In this document: piece by piece, positions 62,288-64,000 of the stretch
How the letters are laid out: every line of letters begins with the position of its first letter
How positions within the stretch are numbered: position 1 is the stretch's first letter
Source: Agarivorans albus
Lineage (GTDB): Bacteria > Pseudomonadota > Gammaproteobacteria > Enterobacterales > Celerinatantimonadaceae
DNA length: 64,000 bases
Assembly: GCF_019670105.1 (NCBI RefSeq)
Contig: NZ_AP023032.1
Coordinates: 1,084,972 to 1,148,971, forward strand
Reading direction: 5' to 3'
Notes under the pieces: model-generated
Seen by the model: the letters and a program-made list of their open reading frames with translations, nothing else
What the model was told of the DNA's origin: nothing
Database searches by the model: none
Translations under genes and position numbers: made by a program

Positions 62288-62556
62288 ACTAGGGTCTGTT
62301 GGCCTTTGCTGATGGTTTTTGCAGCAATTTATTAGCCATTTAGGCAAGGCAGTGAGTGTGCAGTTAAGTGGGCTTAATAATCACTCGCTAACGCTGAATA
62401 AATGGCGAAGAAATGCTGCCCGAAGGGTTCGATAAGCGAACTTTACTCTTTGTTAAGCACTTCTTGCTTAACCCACTAGGCTTCTAAGTGCTCGCCGCGA
62501 TTAAAGCCCGCTTATCTCGAACAAAATTTCAACACCAAAGATCATCAGACCCTAGT
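62288..62556. mobile_element. MITE-like element with 11-bp perfect ends
   Basis: ACTAGGGTCTG (62288-62298) is the exact complement of CAGACCCTAGT (62546-62556); the match continues less perfectly so that both ends read CTAGGGTCTG followed within ten bases by CTTTG. The 269-bp interior codes for nothing. The right end overlaps the stop codon of the quinone oxidoreductase gene. Looks like a non-autonomous miniature transposon. Confidence 0.65.
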
Positions 62557-63541
62557 TGATATCAATGACAACCTTGCCAATTGCTTGACCACTGGCTAGG
62601 CGATCGTGCGCTGCCGCGGCATCGGCTAAGGCAAATTGTTGGCTATCAAGTACTGGTTTTAGGTCGCCAGCCTCAACAATTTTTGCCAGTGCTTCAAGGA
62701 TCTTACCGTGTGCAGCTCGACCTTGGTTGTATATCATCGGTAAAAGCATAAACACTACATGTAAAGACAGACCCTTCATGTGCACCATGGTTAAGTCTTG
62801 TTCGTGCATAGACAGCGTGGTAGTAATTTGACCGTTTAGCTTGGCCGCTTCAATTGAGTTATTGATATTGGCACCGCCCACTGAATCAAAAATTACGTCA
62901 AATCCAGCACCCTTGGTGTACTTTTCAACATAGTCTGCAACGGCTTCGGTTTTGAAGTCGATTGCTGTTGCGCCAAGCGCAGCGATGAGATCGGTTTGCT
63001 CGCCAGCGGCACCAGTTGCAAAAACCTCAGTACCAAAATGTTTAGCAAGTTGTAGTGCAACATGTCCCACGCCACCGGCGCCGCCATGAACAAGTACTTT
63101 TTGACCAGCTGTAATGCCTGCTCTAACCAAACCTTCGTAGGCGGTAATACCCACTAACGGTAGCGCAGCGGCTTCTCGCATTGAGATGTTGCTTGGCTTG
63201 TGAGCCACTAAATTCGCGTCTGCCAACATGTACTCTGCTAACGAACCTTGCAGTTCAACAAGACCGCCAGCACAGCCGTATACTTCATCTCCAACCTTAA
63301 AGTTGTTTACGCCTTCACCAACCGCTTCAACTGTACCCGCGAAATCCATTCCCAAAACACCTGGGAGCTTAGGGTGAAAAGGTAAGGCTTCACCCATGTC
63401 ACGAATCATCATGTCGATGGTGTTAACGCTAGACGCCGCAACCTTTATTAACAGGTGACCTGATTTAAGCTCTGGTTTTGCTATTTCTGCTGTTTCAAAT
63501 ACCTTGCTGTCACCGAATGCGCGAATCACAGTTGCTTTCAT
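62552..63541 (-). CDS. Zinc-independent quinone oxidoreductase / MDR-family reductase
   Basis: 329 residues. MDR fold: GroES-like N-terminal part with LPGVLGMDFAGTVEAVGEGVNNFKVGDEVYG, and a Rossmann domain with VLVHGGAGGVGHVALQLAKHFG (about 149-170). The structural-zinc cysteines are missing, so it is the QOR type using NADPH. It probably reduces quinones or enones. Its TAG stop is provided by the end of the neighbouring MITE-like element. Confidence 0.9.
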   Translation of the reverse strand: MKATVIRAFGDSKVFETAEIAKPELKSGHLLIKVAASSVNTIDMMIRDMGEALPFHPKLPGVLGMDFAGTVEAVGEGVNNFKVGDEVYGCAGGLVELQGSLAEYMLADANLVAHKPSNISMREAAALPLVGITAYEGLVRAGITAGQKVLVHGGAGGVGHVALQLAKHFGTEVFATGAAGEQTDLIAALGATAIDFKTEAVADYVEKYTKGAGFDVIFDSVGGANINNSIEAAKLNGQITTTLSMHEQDLTMVHMKGLSLHVVFMLLPMIYNQGRAAHGKILEALAKIVEAGDLKPVLDSQQFALADAAAAHDRLASGQAIGKVVIDIN

Positions 63542-63846
63542 GATGATGAACCTCTATCCGTTATTGTTTGTCATTGATTGGGGTTCAGTATAGGCAGCAT
63601 GCTTAGTTTGATAAGAAGGACAAATACAAAATCAGTTTTAAGTTTTTGTTAATAATGAAGTGTCACTTGGAATAGTGATACCTATCAAGCCCTAATAACA
63701 TTTTTGAAGTAGGTTTATCAGCGACCTTACCTTAGCTGCATTATTAAATTTTTATTAACACTGATTATGCGTTTCACTTTCTTATCCCTGCTCAGACATA
63801 GCAGTAGACTTCTCGGCAATAAACGCCCTAGGTTGAGGAGCCTAAT
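63542..63846. other. Intergenic region between divergent genes
   Basis: 305 bp between the divergent quinone oxidoreductase and radical SAM genes. AT-rich, with one inverted repeat (63661-63680) and no ORF. Confidence 0.5.
63661..63680. promoter_or_regulatory. Inverted repeat, possible operator
   Basis: TGTCACT (63661-63667) and AGTGATA (63674-63680) form an inverted repeat with one mismatch and a 6-base centre, about 120 bp upstream of the quinone oxidoreductase start. HxlR- or MarR-type regulators often control such genes through sites of this kind. Confidence 0.35.
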
Positions 63847-64000
63847 ATGCATTATGAAGGTAAAATCTATCGTCCTTGGATGGAAGCCAAGAGTGTACTT
63901 ATTCAAACCACGCTAGGTTGCAGCAATAACCAGTGTACCTTCTGTACTATGTTCGACGACAAACGTTTTAAAGTGCGTGAGCTTGAGGCGATCTTTAAAG
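63847..64000 (+). CDS. Radical SAM protein (N-terminal part; runs off the window)
   Basis: The first 51 codons, after a strong GAGGAG. Residues 25-33 (CSNNQCTFC) carry three cysteines spaced CX4CX2C for the iron-sulfur cluster that cleaves S-adenosylmethionine, as in the Elp3/MiaB-fold-related group of uncharacterised radical SAM enzymes. The rest lies beyond the right edge, so the reaction cannot be told. Confidence 0.85.
   Translation, partial: MHYEGKIYRPWMEAKSVLIQTTLGCSNNQCTFCTMFDDKRFKVRELEAIFK

Noticed and set aside
1..64000. CRISPR arrays, insertion sequences with transposase, prophage, rRNA or tRNA genes
   Set aside because: Looked for regular spaced repeats, transposase or phage motifs and cloverleaf patterns by eye on both strands and found none.

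Overview
The window is chromosomal DNA from a marine-type gammaproteobacterium. Its closest look is Alteromonadales and possibly Agarivorans; that is an impression from protein style (SstT, YjjX, RNase R, an RFN-controlled ribB, several RND systems) and from a GC content in the mid-40s judged by eye. No rRNA, tRNA, CRISPR array, transposase or phage gene was found. Coding density is high and most genes are ordinary chromosomal ones.

Layout. 1-14.8 kb: a short repeat element, gamma-glutamyltransferase, an EF-hand protein, a ThrE-type exporter, malic enzyme, a Pho-box-preceded lipoprotein, a fasciclin protein, ribB behind an FMN riboswitch, a CBM48-esterase lipoprotein, and an aldo/keto reductase with a divergent LysR regulator. 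14.8-24.4 kb: rnr, yjjX and an RmlD-like reductase, an AT-rich stretch with a CRP-type site before a tiny secreted protein, then a MocR regulator divergent from a DUF1127 / small ORF / di-haem cytochrome (RoxA-like) operon. 24.4-38.7 kb: a YqhD-type aldehyde reductase with a DJ-1/PfpI protein and divergent LysR, an EamA exporter with a DUF1772 protein, a lone LysR gene, a papain-like hydrolase, a tripartite RND efflux operon with a LysR gene, and an outer-membrane protein.

38.9-41.74 kb holds the most unusual segment: five compact same-strand genes, each followed by a folded attC-like recombination site (RYYYAAC...GTTRRRY boxes, stems with extrahelical bases). This is an integron gene-cassette array, and no integrase gene is present in the window, so it looks like a CALIN (attC cluster lacking an integrase). 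Its five products are unfamiliar small proteins, one with a zinc ribbon and one resembling immunity proteins.

41.8-47.1 kb is an MMPL/RND transporter + LolA-like + outer-membrane barrel operon with a TetR regulator. Both promoters carry a pair of the same palindrome at the same 18-bp spacing. 47.5-64 kb: sstT, a DUF3857/transglutaminase + lipoprotein pair, a tctCBA tricarboxylate transporter divergent from a CitA/CitB-type two-component system, a DUF3352 envelope protein, a MATE exporter + LysR pair, a MITE-like element that supplies the stop codon of a quinone oxidoreductase gene, and the start of a radical SAM gene cut by the window edge.
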